A DNA stretch of 60,304 nt from Oscillospiraceae bacterium. Lineage in GTDB: Bacteria > Bacillota > Clostridia > Oscillospirales > Acutalibacteraceae. The DNA is taken from assembly GCA_015066345.1 (NCBI GenBank), contig SVOQ01000015.1, positions 1 through 60,304 of the forward strand, read 5' to 3'. The position numbers and the translations under genes were made by a program. The notes under the pieces were generated by a model, which did no database searches, was not told where the DNA came from, and saw only the letters and a program-made list of their open reading frames with translations. This document shows positions 31,817-41,076 of this stretch, one piece after another; the first letter of the stretch is position 1, and each line of letters starts with the position of its first letter.

Positions 31817-32671
31817 TTTGCAAGAATCAAACATTCTTGCAAACCTACACGCTCTCGCGTACGCCTCGGCAACATATTCCTCAATGGGCATTTTAAAATA
31901 CTTGTCGTTTTCGTGGCGGTTGGGCTTGGATTTATTGTTAAGTTCAAATGTAAGTATGTCGTTAAATCCCGTCTTAGCAAGACGTTTCGCGTTATAAACC
32001 CAATCGGCAATACCGTCAAAGGGCAAAAGATGTAAATCATCGTGCCAGAAAATTCTGCCGTTAAAATCTTTAACCCCAAGATTATCGTTAATATGGGTAA
32101 ATATAAGTTGGTCGCCGTAAAGGGCAAGTAAATCCTTAGAATCGTTGTAGCACATTTCGTGACCCGAATCCCAACAGAAACCAACGCAGTCCTTGTTTTT
32201 AAATTCCTTAAGAATTGCATCAAGACCGTTTTCGCCCTCGGTATTTTCGAAAGCAATTTTCACACCGAGTTTTTGGGCAACCTCGACTACCCTGCCGTAG
32301 TTTTCTAAACCGAACTGTGTGGGCTTACATTTTTCGTCAAAACCTACATATACGTGGGAAACCATAATGGGAATCTCAAGTTCCGAGCAAAGTTCAACAA
32401 AATGCGAAAGTTCCCTCACACCTTCCTCGGCATCCTCCTTTTCGGTTTCGTCCCACATACTTGCCGTGTTACCAAAGGGACCGTGAAGGGCGTTAAAAAT
32501 CATCCCTTCCTCTTTACCGACCCTTGCACATTCTCTTATGCTGTCATCCTCACCCGAACGCCAATGACCCGTAAAGGCTTCAAATCCCGTCTTTTTAAAA
32601 AGGCGTATCTGCTCCGTAAAAGGGATACCGAAATCACCGTTTAATGACAATGATAATTTTTGTTTATACAT
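31814..32671 (-). CDS. Sugar phosphate isomerase/epimerase (xylose-isomerase-like TIM barrel)
   Basis: A 285-residue cytoplasmic TIM-barrel protein of the AP_endonuc_2 superfamily. Metal-site regions are visible: IAFENTEGENGLD (Glu), GFCWDSGHEM (Asp/His), FTHINDNLG (His), and a C-terminal LTFELNN (Glu). Such enzymes isomerise or epimerise small sugars; the substrate is open. GAGGTGA precedes the ATG. It lies 11 nt after the phosphatase gene (start 34311), so they probably form one transcript. Confidence 0.85.
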   Translation of the reverse strand: MYKQKLSLSLNGDFGIPFTEQIRLFKKTGFEAFTGHWRSGEDDSIRECARVGKEEGMIFNALHGPFGNTASMWDETEKEDAEEGVRELSHFVELCSELEIPIMVSHVYVGFDEKCKPTQFGLENYGRVVEVAQKLGVKIAFENTEGENGLDAILKEFKNKDCVGFCWDSGHEMCYNDSKDLLALYGDQLIFTHINDNLGVKDFNGRIFWHDDLHLLPFDGIADWVYNAKRLAKTGFNDILTFELNNKSKPNRHENDKYFKMPIEEYVAEAYARACRFARMFDSCK

Positions 32672-32682
32672 AAAATGTCACC

Positions 32683-34311
32683 TCAGGGTTGCTTAGGTAC
32701 GTTAATAGCCTCGGTGTTGGATGCTATATCAATGAAATTATTGTGTTCGTAATAGTAGGCATCCATACGAAGATGCTTGCAGAAACCATCCTTAGGAGCG
32801 TAAAGTTGACCCTCACTGAGCCTTAAACAGGGGGCTTCCATTTCGTAAGTACCCTCATCAGTAACAACGGTAGTTGAATTCTCGGTAAACTCAGCAGTTC
32901 TGCCGTAAACACCGATACGGATTTTACCCTCACTACGTTCAACGTCACCGCCGATGAAGTTTATAATCTGACCTATGGGTATATACCATACGCCGTCAAT
33001 ATTTTCGGGTAAATTGTGGGCAACGCATATACCTAAATCGTAACCCTTGAATTTCAGACGGGTTCTGTCGTAAACGGGTGCAGGGTCATAGGGAAGAATA
33101 AGGTCTTTAGTTTTATCAATAATACATTGGTCAACAATTCTGCCGTCCTCAACGTAAGCGGTGATGGTGCATTTCTTATCATCAATATCCACTGTTGAGA
33201 ACATCGACAAATCTTCCTCGTGGCAATAGGTTTTTGCGTTCCACACCTTGGGAACAACTCTTGTTCCGGGAGGATTACGGTGACCCGAACCGATATTATA
33301 ATGAATTGTACCCTCCGAGGGCTTGTCGAAAAGACCCTCACCCCTACGGGGATATGAACGCGCAAAGCTATGCTCGTGACCTGAGAATACAATATCATAT
33401 TTATCCATACCGTCACGCATTGAGGGGTACGTATCGTCAATTTCAATCTGAGGACCTGCGTAGTTTACGGGGAAGTGATGAACTGCAAATTTCCAGGTTT
33501 CCTTGCTGTTTTCGGCTCTGTCAATAAGCCATTGGTTCATTTCCTCATAACCGCTTGTACCCGTGCAACAAATCATAGTATTACCGTAAACAAATGAATG
33601 GTTTGCAATGGGTCTTTCCTCCGGACCGTTGTGAGCGTAACTGCCCCAGAGTTGGTTTGTAAAATATGTAGCGTATTCGGAGTAATATTTATCTTCCTTA
33701 GTGAAGTAAGAGCTGAAGCCCATATCGTCGTGGTTACCCATACAGAACATTACGGGCATATACTCCATTATACCCTTAAGACCCTCGAAAAGTCCCGTCC
33801 ACTGAATATCCGTCTGACCGCAGTTGGTGTTATCCCCTGCGGTAAGAATGAAATCACATTCAGGATGCTCCTTGAGGAATTTTTTAAGAATACCGTTAAG
33901 TACACTGTAATCTGCGGGAGGCTCTGCGTCCCCTGACTGAACGTCGGACATACAAAGGAAAGAGAACTTAGTCGCGTTTTCCTTGGTGGTTTTAAAGGAA
34001 TAAATCTCACTTCTGTTTTCGTCGTCACCACAGGTATACTCGTACCTTGTATCGGCACTAAGACCCGTCATATCCGCAAAGAAGAAGTGGCTTTCGTCCA
34101 TATCAGTTTCGAAATAGTGCTTTAAAGCCTCGGCTTTGCTCCAGCTTTCGGTACCCTCTTTACGGTAAAGGGCGTAACCACCCTCAACGCTTGTATCGGT
34201 ACGCCATCTTACGGTCATAGAATGAGCCGCGTCACCCTTAATTGATAACATAATCTGGTCGGGTGCGGGTGATGAACCCCTTATATTTTTCCATTCAGTT
34301 TTTGTAATCAT
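32683..34311 (-). CDS. Purple-acid-phosphatase-like metallophosphoesterase with Fn3-like and copper-amine-oxidase-N-like domains
   Basis: 542 residues. Residues of about 15-110 are the fibronectin-type PAP N-terminal domain. The metallophosphatase core has dinuclear-metal motifs (CMSDVQSGD, AGDNTNCGQ, CMGNHDDMG, VHHFPVNYAG, FSGHEHSF). Residues of about 430-540 resemble the Cu_amine_oxidN1 domain (IPIGQIINFIGGDVE and following). The chosen ATG at 34311 has AAAGAGG upstream. No signal peptide is seen, unusual because CuAO-N-like domains mostly occur in exported proteins. Predicted to hydrolyse phosphomonoesters. Confidence 0.83.
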   Translation of the reverse strand: MITKTEWKNIRGSSPAPDQIMLSIKGDAAHSMTVRWRTDTSVEGGYALYRKEGTESWSKAEALKHYFETDMDESHFFFADMTGLSADTRYEYTCGDDENRSEIYSFKTTKENATKFSFLCMSDVQSGDAEPPADYSVLNGILKKFLKEHPECDFILTAGDNTNCGQTDIQWTGLFEGLKGIMEYMPVMFCMGNHDDMGFSSYFTKEDKYYSEYATYFTNQLWGSYAHNGPEERPIANHSFVYGNTMICCTGTSGYEEMNQWLIDRAENSKETWKFAVHHFPVNYAGPQIEIDDTYPSMRDGMDKYDIVFSGHEHSFARSYPRRGEGLFDKPSEGTIHYNIGSGHRNPPGTRVVPKVWNAKTYCHEEDLSMFSTVDIDDKKCTITAYVEDGRIVDQCIIDKTKDLILPYDPAPVYDRTRLKFKGYDLGICVAHNLPENIDGVWYIPIGQIINFIGGDVERSEGKIRIGVYGRTAEFTENSTTVVTDEGTYEMEAPCLRLSEGQLYAPKDGFCKHLRMDAYYYEHNNFIDIASNTEAINVPKQP

Positions 34312-34452
34312 AAAAACGCCTCTTTCATTGAACATATACATTTATAGTACATATACTTCATTTTAACCCATACAAAAAAAATTGCAATTCTTTTTATATA
34401 ATTTTTATAAAAAAACTCTTCTAAAAAATACCATAATTTTCAAAATAACCTA

Positions 34453-34481
34453 TTGACAAAACTATAATTCAGGCATATAAT
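34453..34481 (+). promoter_or_regulatory. Consensus sigma-70 promoter of the feo operon
   Basis: TTGACA (34453-34458), 17-nt spacer, TATAAT (34476-34481): both hexamers match consensus exactly. Confidence 0.85.
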
Positions 34482-34488
34482 ATAGACA

Positions 34489-34540
34489 GTTAGCAAAGGC
34501 TAACCGATTTTTTGTGAGCGTAAGTTAGCGAAGGCTAACT
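34489..34540. promoter_or_regulatory. Tandem palindromic operators of the feo operon
   Basis: GTTAGC-AAAG-GCTAAC (34489-34504) and GTTAGC-GAAG-GCTAAC (34524-34539) are 6-4-6 palindromes with identical arms, 35 bp centre to centre. The first covers the transcription start. The arms resemble DtxR/IdeR-type metal-repressor boxes (GTTAG...CTAAC). A ferrous-iron-responsive repressor is inferred. Confidence 0.7.
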
Positions 34541-34560
34541 CAACGAAAGGTAGTGTACAG

Positions 34561-34800
34561 ATGAATCTTAAAGATGCCGCCGAGGGCAAGGATTACATTA
34601 TAGATAACATCTTAACCAACGACGAAGAATTAGACACCTTTTTATTCTCGTTAGGGTGTTACGGTGGCGAAAGCATCCACGTTACATCACAGTTAAGAAA
34701 CGGTTGTATAGTGACTATTAAAAACAGTCGTTACCATATCGACACCCCCTTAGCCAAAGCCATTACCATTCACGAAATTAAAGGAGCAGTCACAGTATGA
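34561..34800 (+). CDS. feoA: FeoA, ferrous iron transport accessory protein
   Basis: A 79-residue SH3-like cytoplasmic protein that supports FeoB. The core L..LGCYGGESIHVTSQLRNGCIVTIKNSRYHI is the FeoA fold. It overlaps feoB as ATGA. AAAGG lies about 11 nt before the ATG. Confidence 0.85.
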   Translation: MNLKDAAEGKDYIIDNILTNDEELDTFLFSLGCYGGESIHVTSQLRNGCIVTIKNSRYHIDTPLAKAITIHEIKGAVTV

Positions 34801-36782
34801 GAATCGCGTTAGCAGGTAACCCTAACTCGGGCAAAACCACAATGTATAACGCCCTTACAGGCCGTAACGAAAAGGTCGGCAACTGGGCGGGTGTTACGGT
34901 GGATAAAAAGGAATCTCCTTTAAAAGGCAAATATGCTTTCGGTAAAGAAAAAATCACCGTTGTTGACCTTCCCGGTGCTTACTCAATGTCCCCCTTCACA
35001 AGTGAAGAAAGTGTCACAAAAAATTACATTATAAACGAAAAACCCGATGTTATAATTAACATAGTTGATGCTACCAACTTAAGCCGAAGCTTGTTTTTCA
35101 CTACCCAACTTCTTGAATTAGGTATTCCCGTGGTAGTAGCCTTAAATAAAAGCGATATCAACGAAAAGAAGAAAACCAATATTGATTTAGAAAAATTATC
35201 CGAGGCACTTTCCTGCCCCGTAATTAAAACTATTTCTACTTCTTCAAGAGGATTCAAAAAACTCATACAAACGGCGGTTTCAAATAAGTCAACCAATCAG
35301 GTTGCACCCTACACTCAGAATGATTCGGAATTAACTGACAAAACCGCCTCCGAAGAAGCGGACCGTAAAAGATTCGAATTTGTAAACGGTATAGTAAAAA
35401 ATGTTGAAAAACGCAAATTCTTATCCACACGCAAAACCTTCAGTGACAAAATAGACCGCGTACTTACAAATAAATGGGTGGGAATCCCCGTTTTCGCAAT
35501 TGTTATGTTCCTGGTTTTCCAGATTTCCCAAGTCTGGGTGGGTACACCCATTGCGAATTTCCTCGTGTCACTTATTGAAACATTCCAGAATTTCGTTGGA
35601 GGATATATCACCAATGAATTCATTTACGCCCTTGTGGTAGATGGTATTATAGGCGGTGTGGGTGCCGTTGTAGGCTTCCTCCCCCTTGTTATGGTAATGT
35701 ATTTCCTCATTGCATTACTTGAGGATTGCGGATATATGTCCCGAGTTGCCGTAGTCCTTGACCCGATTTTCAAAAAGGTTGGTCTTTCGGGTAAATCCGT
35801 TATCCCCTTTGTTATTACGGTTGGTTGTGCCGTACCGGGTATTATGGCGAGTCGTACTATTAAAAACGACCGTGAACGCCGAGCCACCGCAATGCTTGCA
35901 CCCTTTATGCCCTGTGGTGCTAAAATCCCCGTAATTGCCCTTTTTGCAGGTGCATTCTTTGACGATGCAGGTTGGGTCAGTACATTAATGTACCTTTCGG
36001 GTATAGTGCTTATTTTCGTAGGTGCTTTACTCGTGACCAAGGTAACGGGTGCTAAAACAAAAAAATCATATTTCATTATTGAATTACCCGAATACAAAGT
36101 TCCGTCATTTATCGGTGCATTTAAATCAATGTGCTCCCGCGGATGGTCCTACATAGTAAAAGCGGCAACAATTATACTCCTTTGTAATACTGCAGTTCAA
36201 ATTATGCAGAGTTTTACTTGGAAATTACAGGTTGCCGAAACTGCGGATGCTTCCATTCTCGCAACAATTGCATCACCCTTTGCTTACGTATTGTTCCCCA
36301 TAGTGGGTGTACTCAGTTGGGAACTTGCCGCCGCAACGGTTACGGGATTTATTGCTAAAGAAAATGTTGTGGGTACTCTCGCAGTATGCTTTGTAGGTCT
36401 TGAAAACTTAATTGATACGGACGAACTTGCTATGCTTGAGGGTTCAAGTGCCGAGGTTGCGGGTATTATGGCAATATCCAAAATAGCCGCTTTATCATTT
36501 TTGATGTTCAACCTTTACTCACCCCCTTGCTTTGCGGCAATAGGTGCTATGAACGCAGAAATGAAGAGCAAAAAGTGGCTCGCCGCAGGTGTTGGCTTAC
36601 AGCTTGGCGTAGGTTACACAGTATCGTATTTCGTATATACAATCGGCACACTTATTACCGCACCCGCTACACTTAATATTACAGGTGCTATTGCAGGACT
36701 CGGTATTGTAATTGTATTCGCACTCTCAATTACGGTAATTTCAATACGCTCAAAGAAAAATCTCACAAAAGAAAAAGCGTAA
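34797..36782 (+). CDS. feoB: FeoB, ferrous iron transporter with G-protein domain
   Basis: 661 residues. The N-terminal GTPase has G1 GNPNSGKT (residues 7-14), a G2 Thr in the switch, G3 DLPGAYSMSP (near 58) and G4 NKSD (near 119). A helical insertion domain follows, then about eight to ten membrane helices from residue 225. Conserved membrane motifs include CGYMSRVAVVLDP, VGCAVPGIMASRT and PFMPCGAKIPVIALF. It moves Fe2+ across the cytoplasmic membrane. Frame intact, usual length for a Firmicutes FeoB. Confidence 0.95.
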   Translation: MRIALAGNPNSGKTTMYNALTGRNEKVGNWAGVTVDKKESPLKGKYAFGKEKITVVDLPGAYSMSPFTSEESVTKNYIINEKPDVIINIVDATNLSRSLFFTTQLLELGIPVVVALNKSDINEKKKTNIDLEKLSEALSCPVIKTISTSSRGFKKLIQTAVSNKSTNQVAPYTQNDSELTDKTASEEADRKRFEFVNGIVKNVEKRKFLSTRKTFSDKIDRVLTNKWVGIPVFAIVMFLVFQISQVWVGTPIANFLVSLIETFQNFVGGYITNEFIYALVVDGIIGGVGAVVGFLPLVMVMYFLIALLEDCGYMSRVAVVLDPIFKKVGLSGKSVIPFVITVGCAVPGIMASRTIKNDRERRATAMLAPFMPCGAKIPVIALFAGAFFDDAGWVSTLMYLSGIVLIFVGALLVTKVTGAKTKKSYFIIELPEYKVPSFIGAFKSMCSRGWSYIVKAATIILLCNTAVQIMQSFTWKLQVAETADASILATIASPFAYVLFPIVGVLSWELAAATVTGFIAKENVVGTLAVCFVGLENLIDTDELAMLEGSSAEVAGIMAISKIAALSFLMFNLYSPPCFAAIGAMNAEMKSKKWLAAGVGLQLGVGYTVSYFVYTIGTLITAPATLNITGAIAGLGIVIVFALSITVISIRSKKNLTKEKA

Positions 36783-36792
36783 GAGGTAAATT

Positions 36793-36954
36793 ATGACAAT
36801 ACCTGAAATAATTATAATTGCCATTGTGGTCTTAGTATTAGCCGTAGCAGTAATTTACATTTACAAAGCAAAAAAACGCGGCGAAAAATGTATAGGTTGC
36901 CCCTACTCAAAAGAATGTCAAGGCAACTGCAACGGTGGTTGCAACAAACAGTAA
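36793..36954 (+). CDS. FeoB-associated Cys-rich membrane peptide
   Basis: A 53-residue protein not longer than one helix plus a tail. Residues 5-24 are a transmembrane helix, followed by a basic stretch (KAKKRGEK) and a cysteine-rich end with six Cys (CIGCPYSKEC, CNGGC). It matches the FeoB-associated Cys-rich proteins found after feoB in Firmicutes. GAGGT lies 6 nt before the ATG, which is 10 nt after the feoB stop. It may bind iron or act in FeoB assembly. Confidence 0.85.
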   Translation: MTIPEIIIIAIVVLVLAVAVIYIYKAKKRGEKCIGCPYSKECQGNCNGGCNKQ

Positions 36955-36971
36955 TCCATTCAATAACATAA

Positions 36972-37022
36972 AACTCAAACCCCAAAGGTGAGCCGTAAAA
37001 AGCTTGCCTTCGGGGTTTTATA
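36972..37022 (+). terminator. Terminator of the feo operon
   Basis: AAACCCCAAAGG and CCTTCGGGGTTT are the outer arms, around a 21-nt centre, followed by TAT. The stem is imperfect. Confidence 0.6.
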
Positions 37023-37038
37023 TGCCATACATTTTATG

Positions 37039-38376
37039 TTATACATTCTTTTCATACAGATATCGTTTTAATAAGAATGCACAATAATAAGGGAAAGTAT
37101 AAACGCCATTGTTGAATCCGATATTACCTGCACACAGTTTTATTCCATATTCAATATCGGAATATTTTTCGCTCGATACCAGCAACGACAGTGATTTTGC
37201 TTTGTTATTAGTTGATTTCACTTCCAAAGGTATTAAGGTATTGGCTGTACGAACAAAGAAATCCTGCTCCAATGTAGAATTATCTTTTTTGTAATAATAA
37301 AGCCCATAGCCGGATTTCACAAGAGCTTCACCAACAACACTTTCATATAAAGCACCTTTGTAAACCGAAAGATTTTTATTTGCTCGCAAATCCTCCTGTG
37401 CTTCATCATCAAGCAAAGCAACTAACAACCCTGTATCACAGAAATATATTTTGAATTTATCAGGGTCATAATTACCCTTAAGGGGTAGCTCGGGACTGTT
37501 CAGACAGTAACATATATGAATCATACCTGCATCCTGTAACCACTCGACACATCCTCTATAATCCTTAAACCTTGCACCCTTTTCTACTTTTGAAAGTTGG
37601 AACTTTTTATTTTCCTTTGCAAGCTGAACAGGAATACTATTGAAAACATTTGTGATTCTTGTCTGATCAAGACCCACAGCATATTTGCGAATATCCTCTT
37701 GATAGTCAGCAATAAGCTGTCGTTGAATTCCCAAAGTACCTTCAAAGGTTTTATTCTTTATATATTCCTTAACAACGGCAGGCATACCACCAAGAATACA
37801 ATAATCCAAGAATAGTGATGAAAAAATTGTGTGTTGTAATTCAGAAAACGGTTTTAGCTCAAGCATAGCCTTCAACATATCATTTATTACATCTCCGCTA
37901 TAACCTTTAGCCCAAAGAAACTCTTCAAAATCAAGCGAATACATATCATAATCCGTCTTGTTGCCCACACTGTTGCTCTCAATTCTTTTATAATTTATCC
38001 CCAAAAGTGAACCTGAACAAATAACATCAAAACGTCCGTCAATATTAAAAAATTTAAGAGAGGTCGCTATCTCAGGATACTCTTGAATCTCATCAAAGAA
38101 TATAATCGTTTCATTCGGAATAAACCTATATGATGGTTCAATCAAGGATATATTTTTAATAATAGAGTCAGTATCATAGCCATCTTCTGTAATCATTTTG
38201 TATTTTTTTGAGGTAACAAAATTTATTTCAATCACACTTTTATAATTATCCTCAGCAAACTTTCTGATTGATTCTGTTTTACCTATTTGACGAGGACCTT
38301 TTACAATTAAAGGCTTTCGATCATTATTATTTTTCCATTCGGACAGGAATTTATCTATTTTTCTTTCCAGATACAT
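37039..38376 (-). CDS. AAA_14/DUF4143 ATPase
   Basis: 445 residues. Walker A GPRQIGKTES (near residues 26-35), Walker B IIFFDEIQE (near 90) and sensor CSGSLLG. The C-terminal half is the DUF4143 domain, including a PD-(D/E)xK-like segment (ALVKSGYGLYYYKKDN, DFFVRTANTLIPLEVK). The family is widespread, often in many copies, and its role is unclear (possible DNA or stress-related ATPase). AAAGGGG precedes the ATG. Stands alone, convergent with the feo operon. Lower GC than the genes to its left suggests transfer. Confidence 0.85.
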   Translation of the reverse strand: MYLERKIDKFLSEWKNNNDRKPLIVKGPRQIGKTESIRKFAEDNYKSVIEINFVTSKKYKMITEDGYDTDSIIKNISLIEPSYRFIPNETIIFFDEIQEYPEIATSLKFFNIDGRFDVICSGSLLGINYKRIESNSVGNKTDYDMYSLDFEEFLWAKGYSGDVINDMLKAMLELKPFSELQHTIFSSLFLDYCILGGMPAVVKEYIKNKTFEGTLGIQRQLIADYQEDIRKYAVGLDQTRITNVFNSIPVQLAKENKKFQLSKVEKGARFKDYRGCVEWLQDAGMIHICYCLNSPELPLKGNYDPDKFKIYFCDTGLLVALLDDEAQEDLRANKNLSVYKGALYESVVGEALVKSGYGLYYYKKDNSTLEQDFFVRTANTLIPLEVKSTNNKAKSLSLLVSSEKYSDIEYGIKLCAGNIGFNNGVYTFPYYCAFLLKRYLYEKNV

Positions 38377-38607
38377 AAATATTCCCCTTTCACTAATCTC
38401 GCACCATTATTATACACAAAAAATAGCGAATAATCAACCTCATTTCACATTTTTATGAGGGAATAATAAACACTTTTCGACATTTTTATGAGAACAAATA
38501 TTAATCCCATAAAAAACAAATTTCAAAAATACGTACTAAAACACTATTGACAACCTAAAACTGAGGCTTATGCGGATTTTTCCATAGTCAGATTTATATC
38601 TGATAAA

Positions 38608-38648
38608 AAATCAAGGAGCAGATTTCGTTCTGCTCCTTGGTTTTTTCG
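38608..38648. terminator. Bidirectional terminator after the GH78-like gene
   Basis: CAAGGAGCAGA and TCTGCTCCTTG arms around TTTCGT, with T runs on both strands. It serves the minus-strand glycosidase gene that ends at 38667. The rest of 38377-38666 is AT-rich with nothing recognised. Confidence 0.8.
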
Positions 38649-38666
38649 AATAAATTGAAAACCATC

Positions 38667-41009
38667 TTATCCGTTATTAAGTATTTTTTCTACTATCTCA
38701 ACATCACCGATTTTACCGCCGTTTGTATGCTTTCCGTTTTGGTAATAGGTCTTTGAATTAATATTTACAACAGCACCATCCGGCACATATAAAACTGCTT
38801 TCATTCCCTGAGGAATAGTCAGGTTAATAACATACTCTCCGTCAGCCTTTTCATAATTAAGAGTGACTAAGCCTTTCACACTTGGAACGGTACAGTTTAT
38901 GTTGTCGTAAAGGGCGTATTGAGGGTCGATTTCAACCTTTTCGTAACCTGCCTCAAGGGGTGTGATACCTGCAAAATGCTTACTCATTATAACAAGGGGA
39001 CCGCCACTCCACGCATGATTCATAGTACCCTGCCACGAATCCCAGAATTCCCAGAGAGTGGAGTAATCCTCGCACATCATATCGTTGTATCTTTCCTTGA
39101 TTCTGTTCCTTGCCGCCTCGTATTCGCCCATTTCACAAAGGGCTTCGAGAACATAGTACTCCATATACGGGCTTGAGTTCTTGGTGGTTTTCAGTACATT
39201 TGTAATAGTATCATACTGCTCTTCATCCGCAAGTCCCGCTAAAACTGCAAGGGCATTGGCTCTGTCATCGGGTTCTTTCGCATCTTCACTTTTGAAGCCA
39301 TCCTCGGTCCAAAGAGCCTTATAACCCTTGGCGATAGTGTCTTTTCTTGTGGTAATAAACGAGATATCCTCGGTCCTTCCTAAAATCTGAGCCATTTCCT
39401 CAGTGGCAGAAAGAGCGTAATACACCCAAGCATTTTCAATAGCGGTCATATCCGCTTTTTTACCCCAATCTGGCCAATCCCACGAGCCACTGCGGTGAAC
39501 CACAAGATTATCTTCGCCCATTTCCCAAAGTTTCAGGTAGTCAAGTGATGCATCATAAACCTTTTCGAGGAAAGCCTTGTCCCCTGTGTATTCATAGTAA
39601 GTGAGGAAACCTACAATTCCCGCAAGTTGCTGAACGGGAAGTTCAAAATAGTCACCGCTTATAGGTACAACGGTCTGAAGCACCTTTGTATCGTCAACGT
39701 GGTTAAGCATAGCATCCACACCCTTTTGATACAGCAGGTAGGAATTACTGTCCATAGAGTACATGGTCATAATCATTTCGCTCGTAACGTCGCCCCACCA
39801 TTGTGCTCTTTCTCTGTCGGGACAATCCATAAAATTGTCACGCATAGTAACGTACAGAGTACGTAAAGACTTTTGCCACAGTGAATTCATAAATTCATCG
39901 TCGCACTTAAAATCACCGCTGAAAGCACTGTCATATCCCGTTTCACGGTACATCAATGAAACAACCGTAACACCTTTTGGTATTTTATAAGTAATATGCT
40001 CACCGTTAACCCAACCTAAAGCCTCAAACTCCTGCTCACCCTCTTTGGTTATATAGGTAGTTGAAACCGCACCGATTAAAGTGTTTTCCGTTGTTATACG
40101 AATCTTTTTTCCCTCGGGTGCTATAACCTTAAGGTATGCACTAACCTGTGCATTATAGGGGATATCCACAGTGATTTTCTCACCCAAAAGCTTTGTTACC
40201 GTATGATTTTCGTAGTTCTTGGAATTCTCATAATCCTTAAGACCGTAATCTTTCAAAAAGGGTATTCCTCTGGGGTAAAGCTTACCGTAAGCACCCTCAC
40301 CACCAAGGGCGTATTCGGTTGCATTCTCCCAGGATGAAAAATCGTAATCTTCATTTATCCAATTACCTATTTCTTCCCTTGCATCATAATAAATACTGTA
40401 CTCGGGAAGTCGGTAGTTTGGCGGATACAGGGCACTGTCAATATAAGCGCTGTTTCTTTTTACTTTCCAGCTTTTGTCGGATGTTATTGTAATATTTTCG
40501 CCTATGGCTTCAAAAAGGAATCCACCCTGACCGCTACTACTGTATGAATAGCTTGTTTCGTTATCCCAGAACCAAACTAACGCACAAATTGAGTTTTCGC
40601 CCTTTTTAAGGTACGGTGCAATATCCAAACTGTCATAATATCCCCCGTTTTTTTCGGGACCTCGTTTAACATTCCCCTCAAAAACAACGGTTTCGCCGTT
40701 TATGTAAAGCCAATATTTTGAATCGGCAGAAATATGTGCAATAAGTTCCTCGGGCTTTTTATCAAGGGTAACCTTTTTATTAAGGCACATCCACACATTG
40801 TTCTCAGTAAGGTTATCCTTATCCCAAATCCATTGAGCGTTCCAGTCAGTTTTTTCTTCAGTAGGAATCACCCTGTATTCAGGGATACTGTCGGGAATAT
40901 TATAATCATTAGTAAAAGGCACCAACACCAAATCCCCCTTTGGAAAAAGCGACGTAATAAACCCCGCCGCTATTACAAGATAAGAAATAATCGTCTGTAA
41001 AACATCCAT
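38667..41009 (-). CDS. Exported GH78-like alpha-L-rhamnosidase
   Basis: 780 residues. Residues 1-26 look like a signal peptide or anchor. Beta-sandwich domains fill about 45-340 (AQWIWDKDN, LIAHISADSKYWLYINGE). The (alpha/alpha)6 barrel starts near 370 with the GH78 catalytic-region motif MDCPDRERAQWWGDV, and continues to about 700, ending in a beta domain (TPLEAGYEKVEIDP). GH78 enzymes invert alpha-L-rhamnosyl linkages in pectin and glycosides. It lies in a series of glycan genes. The precise rhamnoside is not known. Start ATG 41009, GGGTGA upstream. Confidence 0.83.
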   Translation of the reverse strand: MDVLQTIISYLVIAAGFITSLFPKGDLVLVPFTNDYNIPDSIPEYRVIPTEEKTDWNAQWIWDKDNLTENNVWMCLNKKVTLDKKPEELIAHISADSKYWLYINGETVVFEGNVKRGPEKNGGYYDSLDIAPYLKKGENSICALVWFWDNETSYSYSSSGQGGFLFEAIGENITITSDKSWKVKRNSAYIDSALYPPNYRLPEYSIYYDAREEIGNWINEDYDFSSWENATEYALGGEGAYGKLYPRGIPFLKDYGLKDYENSKNYENHTVTKLLGEKITVDIPYNAQVSAYLKVIAPEGKKIRITTENTLIGAVSTTYITKEGEQEFEALGWVNGEHITYKIPKGVTVVSLMYRETGYDSAFSGDFKCDDEFMNSLWQKSLRTLYVTMRDNFMDCPDRERAQWWGDVTSEMIMTMYSMDSNSYLLYQKGVDAMLNHVDDTKVLQTVVPISGDYFELPVQQLAGIVGFLTYYEYTGDKAFLEKVYDASLDYLKLWEMGEDNLVVHRSGSWDWPDWGKKADMTAIENAWVYYALSATEEMAQILGRTEDISFITTRKDTIAKGYKALWTEDGFKSEDAKEPDDRANALAVLAGLADEEQYDTITNVLKTTKNSSPYMEYYVLEALCEMGEYEAARNRIKERYNDMMCEDYSTLWEFWDSWQGTMNHAWSGGPLVIMSKHFAGITPLEAGYEKVEIDPQYALYDNINCTVPSVKGLVTLNYEKADGEYVINLTIPQGMKAVLYVPDGAVVNINSKTYYQNGKHTNGGKIGDVEIVEKILNNG

Positions 41010-41076
41010 AAAAATCACCCTATATTATACTTATGTATAAAAATAAACTCTTTTTATATGTATTAACTTCATTCTA

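Noticed and set aside
34312-34452. Possible riboswitch upstream of feoA
   Set aside because: The interval is AT-rich with no stable multi-helix structure; palindromes near the gene fit protein operators better.
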